Positions 40,981 through 50,065 of a stretch of DNA of 64,000 bases are shown in pieces (positions within the stretch are counted from its first letter, which is position 1; the number at the start of each line of letters is the position of its first letter). The DNA comes from Streptomyces dioscori. Its GTDB lineage: Bacteria > Actinomycetota > Actinomycetes > Streptomycetales > Streptomycetaceae. The stretch lies in assembly GCF_003024195.1 (NCBI RefSeq), contig NZ_KZ679038.1, positions 558,001 through 622,000 on the forward strand, given 5' to 3'. Below the pieces are notes generated by a model. It was not told where the DNA came from and made no database searches. It saw nothing but the letters and a program-made list of their open reading frames with translations. Both the position numbers and the translations under genes were made by a program.

Positions 40981-41828
40981 CGCTGCGCACCCTCGTGGGC
41001 GACGAGGTCCACACCGGACCGGCGCAGCGCCAGCTTGAGGGCGTCGGCCAGGCTGGCCTTCGTCACGATGTCGTCGAACTCGATGCCCAGCGCGACGATG
41101 GTCTGCGCGATCTGCGGGCTGATGCCGGACACGGTGCACTCGGCGCCCATGAGGCGGGCGGCGACGATGGTCTTGAGCAGGTGCTGGGCGACCTGGGTGT
41201 CCACCGCGGGAACGCCCGTGATGTCGATGATCGCCTGCTCCGAACCCGTGTCCACGAGCGCCTGCAGCAGCTTCTCCATCACCACCTGCGTGCGCGCCGA
41301 GTCCAGCGTGCCGACGAGCGGCACGGCGATGACCCCGTCCCACAGGCGCACCACCGGCGTGGACAGCTCAAGGAGCTGCTCGGCCTGCGCGGCGATGAGC
41401 TCGTCGCGCGTCTGCGTGTAGGTCTCGATCGCGAAGAGGCCCAGTCCGTCGAGGATGCCGTTGAACTGCAGATAGGCACGGATCTGGTCGGCGGTGCCGT
41501 CCTGCAGGACGGGTTCGAGCACGCGCTTCAGGGCGAAGACACTGATCGCGGTCTCGGTCGGCGAGAACCCCTGCCGGGCCCTGTTCCTCGACAGCTCCGT
41601 CAGCAGCGCACGGATTTCGGACATCTGTTCCGAGTGGACGTCGGTGGCCCCCTGACGCAGCGCGTCCACCAGGGCGTCGTACAGCTCCCGCAGCTCGCGG
41701 TCGAGTTCGGCGGTGCCGACGCGCCCTCCCAGCGACCCCGACACCTCCCGCACCCACGCCGCGGCCAGGTCCTGACCCTCGATCGTCAAGAGCCCTACCA
41801 GGTCCGCAGCGCTGTCTCGCTTCGCCAT
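40977..41828 (-). CDS. rsbR: Stressosome sensor RsbR
   Basis: A 283-residue protein with an N-terminal RsbR-type globin-like helical sensor domain (about 1-145; WVREVSGSL, FSPTETAISVFALKRVLEPVLQ) and a C-terminal STAS domain (about 155-275) with IIDITGVPAVDTQVAQHLL, which contains the Thr sites phosphorylated by RsbT. The N-domain has no obvious haem or flavin motif, so the signal is unknown. It is the first intact gene of the six-gene overlapping operon. Confidence 0.94.
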   Translation of the reverse strand: MAKRDSAADLVGLLTIEGQDLAAAWVREVSGSLGGRVGTAELDRELRELYDALVDALRQGATDVHSEQMSEIRALLTELSRNRARQGFSPTETAISVFALKRVLEPVLQDGTADQIRAYLQFNGILDGLGLFAIETYTQTRDELIAAQAEQLLELSTPVVRLWDGVIAVPLVGTLDSARTQVVMEKLLQALVDTGSEQAIIDITGVPAVDTQVAQHLLKTIVAARLMGAECTVSGISPQIAQTIVALGIEFDDIVTKASLADALKLALRRSGVDLVAHEGAQR

Positions 41829-41969
41829 TCCGGCGCTCCTTCAATGTTCATATTTACGTGTCAGGGACGACCTGCGAAGCCTACGGCACGTGCCCTCAAG
41901 GACAGGTGCGACCTCGGGAAGGCCCGTGCCGGGGCCCTTGACGGCGAACGCCGCCGGGGCCCGCGCGGG

Positions 41970-42143
41970 TCAGCTCTCCAGCGCCTGACGCAGGGTGGGG
42001 CGGCACGGGATGAGGGCGTCGCCGACCGCGTCACGGGCGGCATGGTCCAGTTCGCCGCGCAGGCTGACGACGCGGACACCGCCGACGTCGGAACGGGTCA
42101 CCGACAGTTGGCCGGACTGTGCGGGATATGCGTCTGTCACCAT
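41970..42143 (-). pseudogene. Truncated STAS anti-sigma-factor-antagonist gene (57 codons)
   Basis: A frame starting ATG 42143 encodes an N-terminal half STAS domain: SVTRSDVGGVRVVSLRGELD matches the first beta-hairpin and GELD motif of RsbV-like proteins. After AARDAVGDAL the sequence departs (IPCRPTLRQALES) and stops at 41970, before the phospho-Ser motif. GC at third positions is high and a GAGG purine tract lies upstream, so it may still be translated. It sits 141 bp ahead of rsbR on the same strand and is either a decayed antagonist or a leader for the operon. A possible -10 on the minus strand (TACGAT, 42238-42243) lies upstream. Confidence 0.6.
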
Positions 42144-42252
42144 GTCCTCGACTCGGTTTGCCGATGCGGCTCAGGCCGGAGCTCGTGCCTCAAACCCGCC
42201 CCGCCGACCCGTGCCGCCGCGCTCGAACAAGTGGTCGATCGTAGCGGAAGCA

Positions 42253-42277
42253 GCATGTGTCACGCCAAACAGGGTAG
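42253..42277 (+). promoter_or_regulatory. Possible sigma-B-type promoter of the anti-sigma gene
   Basis: GCAT-N15-GGGTAG fits the Streptomyces sigma-B consensus GNNT-N14-16-GGGTAY except for the last base. It ends 36 bp upstream of the GTG start at 42314, a suitable distance for feedback control by the sigma factor that the kinase would inhibit. Confidence 0.4.
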
Positions 42278-42313
42278 CCGCGCACGGACAACGGTAACGA
42301 AGGTGGACAAAAA

Positions 42314-42754
42314 GTGGAGTCAGTCGGGAGAGGCGGCGCGGGGCCGTCGCAAGCCCATGCCATAGCCGCCGCCGTCTCCATGAACGGAGGCGGCGCCTGC
42401 ATCGCCGAGGCACGACGCTTCGCCGCCGACTTCCTGGCCCGCGCCAGAACGGACCACGGCGTACCCGTCTCCGCCCGCGCCACCGACCTCACACAGCTGG
42501 TGGTCAGCGAGCTGGTCACCAACGCCCACAAATACGCCCCGGGCCCCCTGCGGATGGAGCTGCGCATCACCGACGCGGTGGTGGCGGTGAGCGTGCACGA
42601 CAGCGTCGGCGCCAGGCCCGTGGCCCGGTCCGTCGACCCACGCAGAGTCGGCCAGCACGGCCTGGAGATCGTCATGGCCGTAGCCCAGGAGTTCCGGGTG
42701 GACCTCGAACCGGCCGGCAAGCGCGTCACCGCGTCCATCGCCCTGGCGCACTGA
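42314..42754 (+). CDS. RsbW-like ATP-binding anti-sigma factor / serine kinase
   Basis: A 146-residue HATPase_c_2 protein: EARRFAADFLARARTDHG then LTQLVVSELVTNAHKYAPGPLRMELRI (N-box), SVHDSVGARP and RVGQHGLEIVMAVAQEF (G-boxes). The N-box is intact; the G1 region is weaker than in classical RsbW (DSVGARP in place of DxGxG), a pattern common in Streptomyces paralogues. It starts at GTG 42314. It is divergent from the stressosome operon and the truncated STAS gene, so it probably belongs to the same partner-switch. No sigma factor gene is in the window. Confidence 0.85.
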   Translation: MESVGRGGAGPSQAHAIAAAVSMNGGGACIAEARRFAADFLARARTDHGVPVSARATDLTQLVVSELVTNAHKYAPGPLRMELRITDAVVAVSVHDSVGARPVARSVDPRRVGQHGLEIVMAVAQEFRVDLEPAGKRVTASIALAH

Positions 42755-42843
42755 AACGGCACACTGAACCGGCGGCCCGACCCGCTGAACCGACCCGGCC
42801 GCAGGCATCGTCCGGCACCGCCGCACCCCGGTGAACCACCCCC

Positions 42844-43887
42844 TCAGACCGCCGGCGGCACCGAAGTGCTCCCCCGGACGACGAGACGCGGTGTCATGGT
42901 CGTCTGGACGGCGTGCTCACGCCGGCCCTCCACCCGCTCGATGAGCAGCCGTGCGGCGGTGGCCCCCATGTCGTGCCCGGCCTGGTCGACGCTGGTGAGC
43001 TGCACGGTGGCGAGGTCGGCGATGGCGGTGTTGTTGTAGCCCACCAGGGAGACGTCCTGCGGCACCCGCAGGCCCAGTTCGTGGGCCGCCCGCCAGACAC
43101 CGAGGGCGGCCACGTCGGCTCCCGTCATGATCGCGGTGGGCCGGTCCCCCGCGGTCAGCAGGCTCATACCGGCCTTGTAGCCGCCTTCGTCGGAGTACGA
43201 CGTCCGGCAGATCCGGGTGTGCTCGGCGAGCTGGTGGCGGCCCATCGCCTCGGCGTACCCGTTGCTCAGGACGATCTCCGGCGTACGGGCCCACTTGCTC
43301 GCCCGGGTCCCGGGAGAGGAGACCAGCGCGATGTTGCGGTGCCCGAGGGACACCAGGTGGTCCACGACGAGAGAGGCACCGGAGCCGTCGGCGTCGACAA
43401 CGGAGTCGTGCAGGTCGGAGGCGTCGTGGTGGCCGATGACCACCGTGGGCGTCGACTGGGCGGTGGCCAGCACCTCGGAACGCTGGATGCCGGGGGCGAT
43501 CAGGACGAGACCGTCCATCTGACGGTCGACCATGGACCGGATGGTCTTGTCCTGGGCCTCGGCGTCGAAGCCCGCCGCACCGATCAGCACGGTGTACTCG
43601 CTGTCCCGCAGTTCGTCGCGGACACCGTCGAGGATGTCGGCGAAGAAGGTGTTGCGGATGTTGTCCAGCAGGATGCCGATGGTGTAGGTCCGGCCGCGCA
43701 TGCCACGTGCGGCGGCATGCGGCCGGTAGTCCAGCTCCGCCATGGCGGCCCGGACCTTCTCCTGCATGGCCGCGCTGACCCCGTACGCGTTGCGCATGAC
43801 CTTGGAGACCGCGGCGGTGGACACTCCCGCGTGACGCGCGACGTCCGTGATCGTCACACGCTTCTTCCGCTGTGATCCCTGCTCCAT
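42844..43887 (-). CDS. LacI-family transcriptional regulator of the rhamnosidase locus
   Basis: A 347-residue repressor with helix-turn-helix VTITDVARHAGVSTAAVSKVM (11-31), hinge HAAARGMRGRT, and a sugar-binding domain (IGILLDNIRNTFFADILDGV, VSLVGYNNTAIADLATVQLTSV, PRLVVRGST). It is divergent from the ABC importer-GH78-GH3 operon. Two near-identical AACGTT-centred sites lie in the shared 264-bp region, one 34 bp from its own start. It likely represses both directions until a rhamnose-containing sugar or its product binds. Confidence 0.93.
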   Translation of the reverse strand: MEQGSQRKKRVTITDVARHAGVSTAAVSKVMRNAYGVSAAMQEKVRAAMAELDYRPHAAARGMRGRTYTIGILLDNIRNTFFADILDGVRDELRDSEYTVLIGAAGFDAEAQDKTIRSMVDRQMDGLVLIAPGIQRSEVLATAQSTPTVVIGHHDASDLHDSVVDADGSGASLVVDHLVSLGHRNIALVSSPGTRASKWARTPEIVLSNGYAEAMGRHQLAEHTRICRTSYSDEGGYKAGMSLLTAGDRPTAIMTGADVAALGVWRAAHELGLRVPQDVSLVGYNNTAIADLATVQLTSVDQAGHDMGATAARLLIERVEGRREHAVQTTMTPRLVVRGSTSVPPAV

Positions 43888-43920
43888 GCGCGCTGCCCCC
43901 TGAGGTGCCGTCCAGCTGAG

Positions 43921-43933
43921 GACAACGTTCTAC
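43921..43933. promoter_or_regulatory. LacI operator, regulator-proximal
   Basis: GACAACGTTCTAC, 34 bp upstream of the LacI start, shares 11 of 13 bases with the site at 44043 (consensus GASAACGTTMTAC). Confidence 0.65.
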
Positions 43934-44042
43934 AGGACGATCCGGTACGGACGCCAGATGTAGTCGGCTTTTCTACGATGTTGCGGCGCGATGTCTTGAC
44001 GACGGCTTTCGCTGCGTGCACTGTGGTGCGCACTTCGGCTTA

Positions 44043-44055
44043 GAGAACGTTATAC
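44043..44055. promoter_or_regulatory. LacI operator, importer-proximal
   Basis: GAGAACGTTATAC lies 97 bp upstream of the solute-binding gene start and 122 bp from the other copy. Two sites at this distance would allow repression by looping. Confidence 0.65.
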
Positions 44056-44151
44056 AAACTCTCGCCCTCAGACTTTTCGCAGGGCCTTCGCCCTGCGCCT
44101 TCGTCGCGCCTCCATCGCGCCTTTCGTCCCACGATGACAGGGAGCCATGCT

Positions 44152-45468
44152 GTGATCACCTCCTCGACCTCCGCCAGAAGGTCCCGCCTCGCCGGCTCGA
44201 CCGCGAGCGCCGCCGCCCTGGTCGTCCTCGTCTCCGCCTGCGGAGGCACTGGCGGAGGTTCCGCTTCCGCACCCGACAACTTCAGCTACCTGAGCGTCAC
44301 GGAGAACACGACCGTCAAGACGGCACTGACCACCCTGTCCAAGGGTGAGTGCAAGACCGCCCAGGACGGTCTGCCGCTCAAGGTGGAGACCGTTCCGCAG
44401 GCGAGCCTGGACCAGAAACTGCAGCTGCTGGCCGGTCAGGACGCGCTGCCGGTCCAGTTCGCGGCGGGCAACGCCCCTGCCCTGACGCAGCAGTTGTACA
44501 AGTCCGGCAAGGTCGCCGACCTGGAGGCCAAGCTCACGTCACTCGGCGTATTCGACCAGTTGGAGCCCGCCGCCGTCTCCACCATCAAGGCGCTGTACGG
44601 CGGCAAGGTGGAGGTCCTGCCCTACGAGTACAACATCGAGGGGATCTTCTACAACAAGAAGATCTTCAGCGCCAACGGGCTGAGCGTGCCCGGGACCTGG
44701 AGCGAACTGGTGGCCGCCGCGGCCAAGCTGGAGGCCAAGGGCATCCAGCCGTTCTCGGCCTCCGGCCAGCAGGGCTGGCCCCTGACCCGGCTGATCAGCG
44801 GCTATCTCTACCGCAGCCTGGGCCCCGACGCCCTCCAGGCCGTGGCCGACGGCAAGGCGAAGCTGACGGACCCCGCGTACGTCAAGGCGGCCCAGGAAGT
44901 GGCCGCGCTCGGCAAGAAGGGCTACTTCGGCAAGGGTGTCGGCTCCATCGACTACGACACCTCCATGAACGAGTTCCTCAGCGGCAAGGCCGGCATGCTC
45001 TACATGGGCAGCTGGGCGCTGGCGAACATCGCCGACGAGAAGCAGAACAAGGTGGGGGCCGACAACGTGGGCTTCATGCCCTTCCCGGCCGTCGAGGGCG
45101 GCAAGGGCTCGATCGAGCAGTACCCCTCCAACGTCGGCCTGGGCATCACCCTCGGCGCCAAGTCCTTCGACAAGAAGACCGGCGCCTGGGTGTCCTGCAT
45201 CGCCAAGAACTACGGCAGCACCGCCCTCAAGGACCAGGGAGCGATCTCCGGCTTCAAGGTCAACACCCCGGTCGAGAACAGCAACGAGGTCACCGGGCAG
45301 GTCCGCGAGACGATCAGCGCGTCGAAGCAGAACGTGCTCTGGTTCGAGGCCCTGTTCTCCACCAAGGCCACCACGGTCAGCCAGAGCAACGCGGCCGGTC
45401 TGGTCGCCGGCAGCCTGAGCCCCGAGAAGTTCATGCGGACCGTGCAGGACGCCCTGGCCGAGAAGTGA
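44152..45468 (+). CDS. Sugar ABC transporter solute-binding lipoprotein (rhamnosidase locus)
   Basis: A 438-residue family-1 solute-binding lipoprotein: basic N-terminus SARRSRLAGSTAS, hydrophobic core, lipobox VSAC with Cys at about residue 30, then a Gly/Ser linker. The mature domain shows VEVLPYEYNIEGIFYNKKIF and GKAGMLYMGSWALANIAD typical of sugar-binding proteins. The GTG at 44152 with GGGAG eight bases upstream is preferred over ATG 44134. It is the first gene of the operon with two permeases, GH78 and GH3, so the ligand is probably a rhamnosylated oligosaccharide or glycoside. Confidence 0.93.
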   Translation: MITSSTSARRSRLAGSTASAAALVVLVSACGGTGGGSASAPDNFSYLSVTENTTVKTALTTLSKGECKTAQDGLPLKVETVPQASLDQKLQLLAGQDALPVQFAAGNAPALTQQLYKSGKVADLEAKLTSLGVFDQLEPAAVSTIKALYGGKVEVLPYEYNIEGIFYNKKIFSANGLSVPGTWSELVAAAAKLEAKGIQPFSASGQQGWPLTRLISGYLYRSLGPDALQAVADGKAKLTDPAYVKAAQEVAALGKKGYFGKGVGSIDYDTSMNEFLSGKAGMLYMGSWALANIADEKQNKVGADNVGFMPFPAVEGGKGSIEQYPSNVGLGITLGAKSFDKKTGAWVSCIAKNYGSTALKDQGAISGFKVNTPVENSNEVTGQVRETISASKQNVLWFEALFSTKATTVSQSNAAGLVAGSLSPEKFMRTVQDALAEK

Positions 45469-45537
45469 GGCGGACGGGCCCGGCGACCGGGCCCCCGCCG
45501 ACGACAGCCTGACACCTCACGAACTGGACACCCCTCC

Positions 45538-46422
45538 ATGCACCGCGTACTCGGTGACCGCAAGGCGGTCCTGATCCTCCTCGGTCCCGCCCTGCTCGTC
45601 TACTCCCTGATCATGCTGGTCCCCATGGTGTGGTCCTTCGGGTACTCGTTCACCGAGGGCAACACCGTCGAGGGCTTCACCGGCAACGGCCTGGACAACT
45701 TCCAGCGCCTGTTCTCCGACCCCGCCGTGCGGGACGCCCTGTGGTTCACCGCCAAGTACGCGGTCGTCGTGACCGTCGGCCAGGTCGTCGCCGGCTATCT
45801 GCTGGCCCTGCTGTACGTGTTCTTCCTCAAGCGGGCCTCCGCGCTCGTCCGCACCCTGGTGTTCTTCCCCGTCGTACTGCCCACCGTGGCCGTCGGCCTG
45901 CTCTTCCAGAAGTTCTTCCAGGTGGCCCCGCAGACCGGCCCGGTCAACTCCCTGCTCAACGCGGTGGGTCTGGACTCCGTCGACTGGTTCGGCAGCGCGG
46001 GACACGCCTTCTGGGTCCTGATCGTCATGGACATCTGGCGCTCCATGGGCTTCTACGCCGTCCTGCTCTTCGCCGGGCTGGTGGACATCCCCGAGGAGGT
46101 CCTGGAGTCCGCGCGCCTCGACGGGGCGTCCGGTCTGCGGCTCGTGCGGCACATCGTCCTGCCCATGTCGTTCCCGGTGCTGATGTCGTCGGTCATCTTC
46201 AGCATCAACGGCACGCTCAAGGTCTTCGACTCGATCGTGGCACTGACCAACGGCGGTCCCGGCAGCGGGACCACACCACTGACCCTGTACATGTTCCAGA
46301 CGTCGTTCACCTACGGCGACTACGGCTACGGCAGCACCATCGCCCTGCTGCTGACCGTCGTGTGTCTCCTGGTGACCCTGGTCGTCTTCCGCGTCTCGCG
46401 CCGCGACCCCACGGAGGGCTGA
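45538..46422 (+). CDS. Sugar ABC transporter permease, MalF type (rhamnosidase locus)
   Basis: A 294-residue permease with six membrane segments. The EAA loop is ESARLDGASGLRLVRHIVLP and the late segment NGGPGSGTTPLTLYMFQTSF is typical of CUT1 permeases. It is 69 bp after the binding-protein gene and four bases before the second permease. No ATPase gene is in the operon, so a shared MsiK-type ATPase is expected. Confidence 0.93.
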   Translation: MHRVLGDRKAVLILLGPALLVYSLIMLVPMVWSFGYSFTEGNTVEGFTGNGLDNFQRLFSDPAVRDALWFTAKYAVVVTVGQVVAGYLLALLYVFFLKRASALVRTLVFFPVVLPTVAVGLLFQKFFQVAPQTGPVNSLLNAVGLDSVDWFGSAGHAFWVLIVMDIWRSMGFYAVLLFAGLVDIPEEVLESARLDGASGLRLVRHIVLPMSFPVLMSSVIFSINGTLKVFDSIVALTNGGPGSGTTPLTLYMFQTSFTYGDYGYGSTIALLLTVVCLLVTLVVFRVSRRDPTEG

Positions 46423-46426
46423 ACCC

Positions 46427-47278
46427 ATGGCCATCGACACTTCTGTCAGGATCCGGCGTCCGCGCCGCCTGTGGGTCAAGCTCGTCGTCGCGGGTCTCCT
46501 GGTCGTCGAGGTCTATCCGCTCGTCTGGATGTTCCTGACCTCGCTGAAGTCCAACGACGACTACCTCAACAACTCCACCTGGTCGCTGCCCACCACCTGG
46601 GAGTGGGGCAACTACACCGACGCCTGGACCACCGGGCACATCGGCCTGTACGTGCAGAACAGCCTGCTCGCCGTCCTGCCGGCGCTCGCGCTGATCCTGC
46701 TGCTGGGCACCGCCGCCGGGTTCGCCCTCCAGGTCATGGTGTGGAGGGGCCGCAGCCTGACCCTGCTGGTCTTCCTCACCGGCATGATGGTCCCCGCGCA
46801 GATGATCCTGCTGCCCCTGTTCACGGTGTACTTCCAGGCCGGCCTGTCCGGCACCCTGTGGCCGCTGATCCTCACCTACACCGGCACCGGCCTGCCCCTG
46901 ACGGTGTTCATGATGGCCACCTACTACAAGACCGTCCCGCGCGAGCTGTTCGAGGCGGCCACCATCGACGGCGCGGGCATCCTGCGCGCCTTCTGGACCA
47001 TCAGCCTGCCCATGGTCCGCAACTCGATCCTGACCGTCGGCCTCGTGCAGTTCTTCTTCATCTGGAACGACCTGCTGATCGCGCTGACCTTCACCAACAG
47101 CCAGGACCTGCGCACCATCCAGGTCGGCCTGCTCAACTTCACCGGCGACTTCGGCGCCACCCAGTACGGCCCGCTGTTCGCCGCCATCTGCATCAACGTC
47201 TTCGGCACCCTGGTGATCTACCTCTTCCTCAACCAGAAGGTGATGAAGGGCCTCACCTCGGGAGCCGTCAAGGGTTGA
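46427..47278 (+). CDS. Sugar ABC transporter permease, MalG type (rhamnosidase locus)
   Basis: A 283-residue permease with a short basic N-terminus (RIRRPRRLWVKL) and six membrane segments. The EAA loop is EAATIDGAGILRAFWTISLP, and the C-terminus QKVMKGLTSGAVKG is the family signature. It completes the heterodimeric channel with the gene just upstream. Confidence 0.93.
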   Translation: MAIDTSVRIRRPRRLWVKLVVAGLLVVEVYPLVWMFLTSLKSNDDYLNNSTWSLPTTWEWGNYTDAWTTGHIGLYVQNSLLAVLPALALILLLGTAAGFALQVMVWRGRSLTLLVFLTGMMVPAQMILLPLFTVYFQAGLSGTLWPLILTYTGTGLPLTVFMMATYYKTVPRELFEAATIDGAGILRAFWTISLPMVRNSILTVGLVQFFFIWNDLLIALTFTNSQDLRTIQVGLLNFTGDFGATQYGPLFAAICINVFGTLVIYLFLNQKVMKGLTSGAVKG

Positions 47279-47357
47279 CGGCCGCGCCCCGCAAGGGATC
47301 TCAGCTCCGGCCAGGCGCCGGCCGTCCGCACCCGTATCCATGGAAGGTCCCCCACCC

Positions 47358-49973
47358 ATGTCCTCTCAGCCTGCCCCGGTCACCTTCGAGCACCTGCCCG
47401 ACGGCCTCGGAATCGGCGTCACCCGGCCACGCCTGACGTGGCGTCTGCCCCGGGGAGCCGCCGTCCAGGACGCCTACGAGATCGAACTCGACCGGGACGG
47501 CGCCCGCCACCGCACCGGCCGCACGGCCCACGCGGAACAAGTCCTCGTACCCTGGCCCGGCGAGCCCCTCGACTCCCGTGCACGGGTCGGCGTACGTGTA
47601 CGGGTGTGGGTGGACGGGGCCGCGGACCCGACCGGCTGGAGCGAGCCGAGCACGGTCGAGGCCGGGCTCCTGGACGCCGCCGACTGGAGGGCCGTACCGG
47701 TCGGCGCGGCCTGGCCCGAGGAGCCCGGCACCGACCGGCGCCCGGCCCTCGTCCGCCGCGACTTCACCCTCGACGCCCCGGTGCTCCGGGCCCGGCTGTA
47801 CGTCACCGCCCATGGTGTGTACGAGGCCGAGATCAACGGCCGCCGGGTCGGTGACGACATCCTCTCGCCGGGGTGGACCGTCTACGGCGAACGCCTGCGC
47901 TACCGCACCTACGACGTCACCGAGCACCTCGTGCCAGGCGTCAACACCATCGGAGCCTGGCTCGGGGACGGCTGGTACCGCGGTCACATCGGCTTCGACG
48001 GCGGCTACCGCGACCTCTACGGCAGCGACCAGTCCCTCCTCGCCCAGCTCGAAGTCACCCTGGCCGACGGCACCACGGCGGTCGTCGCCACCGACGGCTC
48101 CTGGCAGGCCGCGCCCGGCCCGATCCTCTTCAGCGGCCTCTACGAGGGCGAGACCTTCGACGCGCGCCTGCACGACACCGACTGGTCGACCCCACAAGGC
48201 CGCCTGAAGAAGGCCGAGTCGTGGACACCGGTCGCCACCCGCACCCGCGACCCGCACACCCTGATCGCCCCCAAGGGCGCCCCCGTCCGCCGCACCCAGG
48301 AACTGTCACCCACCACGGTCACCCCCAAGGGCGACGGCCGCCACGTCCTGGACTTCGGCCAGAACCTCGTCGGCCGGCTGCGCATCACCGTCGACGGCCC
48401 GGCAGACACCACCATCACCCTGCGCCACGCCGAAGCCCTCCAGGACGGCGAACTCGCCACCCGTCCCCTGCGCGGTGCCGCGTCCACCGACACCTACGTC
48501 CTCGACGGCTCCGGCGAGCAGACCTGGGAACCGCGCTTCACCCTGCACGGCTTCCGCTACGCCGAAGTCAGCGGCTGGCCGGGCCAGTTCACCGCGAACG
48601 ACGTAACCGCCCGGGTCTACCACACCGACATGACCCGCACCGGCTGGTTCGAGTGCAGCGACCCCCTGGTCAACCGGCTGCACGAGAACGTCGTGTGGAG
48701 CATGCGCGGCAACTTCGTCGACATCCCCACCGACTGCCCCCAGCGCGACGAACGCCTCGGCTGGACCGGCGACATCCAGGTCTTCGCCCCCACCGCGTCC
48801 TTCCTGTACGACTGCGCCGGCATGCTCGACTCGTGGCTGGACGACGTCGCCGTCGAGCAGCTGCCCGACGGAACGGTCCCCTGGTACGTGCCGGTCATCC
48901 CCGGCGGCCCCCAGTGGACACCGATCCAGCCGGGCGCCGCCTGGGGCGATGTCGCGACCCTCACCCCGTGGGTGCTCTACCAGCGCTTCGGCGACCTGGA
49001 ACTGCTCCGCCGACACTTCCCGATGGGGCGTGCGTGGGTGGATCTGATGGACCGGCTGGCCGGGGAGAGCCGGCTGTGGGACACCGGGCACCAGCTCGGG
49101 GACTGGCTGGACCCGATCGCCCCGCCCGACGACCCGGCCGGCGCCCGCACCGACCGCTACCTGGTCGCCACCGCGTACTTCGCCCACTCCGCCCGCCATC
49201 TCCAGTGGTCGGCCCGGGAACTCGGGGACCAGGAAGCGGCCGCACGGTACGGGCAGTTGGCCGACGAGGTGACCCGTGCCTTCCGGGCCCGCTATGTGCG
49301 ACCGGACGGCCGGATGACCAGCGACGCCCCGACCGCGTACTCGGTGGCTCTGGTCTTCGGTCTGCTGGACGACGAGCAGCAGCGGTCGAGGGCGGGTGAC
49401 CGTCTCGCGGAACTGGTGCTCCAGGACGACGCCCGGATCGCCACCGGTTTCGTCGGCACCCCGCTGATCTGCGACGCGCTGACCGACACCGGGCATCTGG
49501 AGGTGGCGTACCGGCTGCTGACCCAGACCGAGTGCCCCTCCTGGCTCTACACCGTGTCCATGGGCGCGACCACCATCTGGGAGCGCTGGGACAGCCTCCT
49601 GCCCGACGGCACCCTCAACTCCGGTGGGATGACGTCCTTCAACCACTACGCGCTGGGTGCCGTCGCCGACTGGATGCACCGGGTCGTCGCCGGGCTCGAC
49701 CTCTCCTCCCCCGGTTACCGCACGCTGCGTTTCCGGCCGCGTCCCGGCGGTGGCATCACCTGGGCCAGGGCCCGCCACGAGACGCCCTACGGCGAGGCGG
49801 CCATCTCCTGGGAACTGACCGACTCGGACAAGACCGGCTCGGGCATGACCGCTGAGGTCACGGTCCCCGACGGCTGCCGGGGCGTGGTCGAACTCCCGGG
49901 ACACGCCCCGCTGGCCGTGGGCCCCGGCCGGCACCACCTCGACACCCGCGACCTCGAACGCAGCGCCGCCTGA
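47358..49973 (+). CDS. Alpha-L-rhamnosidase, GH78
   Basis: An 871-residue cytoplasmic enzyme, normal GH78 length, with an N-terminal fibronectin-like domain, jelly-roll domains (YVTAHGVYEAEINGRRVGDD; LSPGWTVYGERLRY), an (alpha/alpha)6 barrel from about 420 and a C-terminal beta-sandwich. QRDERLGWTGD (about 461-471) contains the general acid Glu, and TTIWERWDS (about 738-746) the general base. It removes terminal alpha-L-rhamnose. There is no signal peptide, so it acts after import. The ATG at 47358 is preferred over ATG 47340. It is 79 bp after the permease and before the GH3 gene in the same operon. Confidence 0.95.
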   Translation: MSSQPAPVTFEHLPDGLGIGVTRPRLTWRLPRGAAVQDAYEIELDRDGARHRTGRTAHAEQVLVPWPGEPLDSRARVGVRVRVWVDGAADPTGWSEPSTVEAGLLDAADWRAVPVGAAWPEEPGTDRRPALVRRDFTLDAPVLRARLYVTAHGVYEAEINGRRVGDDILSPGWTVYGERLRYRTYDVTEHLVPGVNTIGAWLGDGWYRGHIGFDGGYRDLYGSDQSLLAQLEVTLADGTTAVVATDGSWQAAPGPILFSGLYEGETFDARLHDTDWSTPQGRLKKAESWTPVATRTRDPHTLIAPKGAPVRRTQELSPTTVTPKGDGRHVLDFGQNLVGRLRITVDGPADTTITLRHAEALQDGELATRPLRGAASTDTYVLDGSGEQTWEPRFTLHGFRYAEVSGWPGQFTANDVTARVYHTDMTRTGWFECSDPLVNRLHENVVWSMRGNFVDIPTDCPQRDERLGWTGDIQVFAPTASFLYDCAGMLDSWLDDVAVEQLPDGTVPWYVPVIPGGPQWTPIQPGAAWGDVATLTPWVLYQRFGDLELLRRHFPMGRAWVDLMDRLAGESRLWDTGHQLGDWLDPIAPPDDPAGARTDRYLVATAYFAHSARHLQWSARELGDQEAAARYGQLADEVTRAFRARYVRPDGRMTSDAPTAYSVALVFGLLDDEQQRSRAGDRLAELVLQDDARIATGFVGTPLICDALTDTGHLEVAYRLLTQTECPSWLYTVSMGATTIWERWDSLLPDGTLNSGGMTSFNHYALGAVADWMHRVVAGLDLSSPGYRTLRFRPRPGGGITWARARHETPYGEAAISWELTDSDKTGSGMTAEVTVPDGCRGVVELPGHAPLAVGPGRHHLDTRDLERSAA

Positions 49974-50065
49974 GCCCTGTTGACGCTGCCCGACTCCACG
50001 CACCACCTCGTGAAAGAGCATCCGCTGCCGCTCGAAGGATCTCGACGCTCGAAGGAGAGTGTGAA

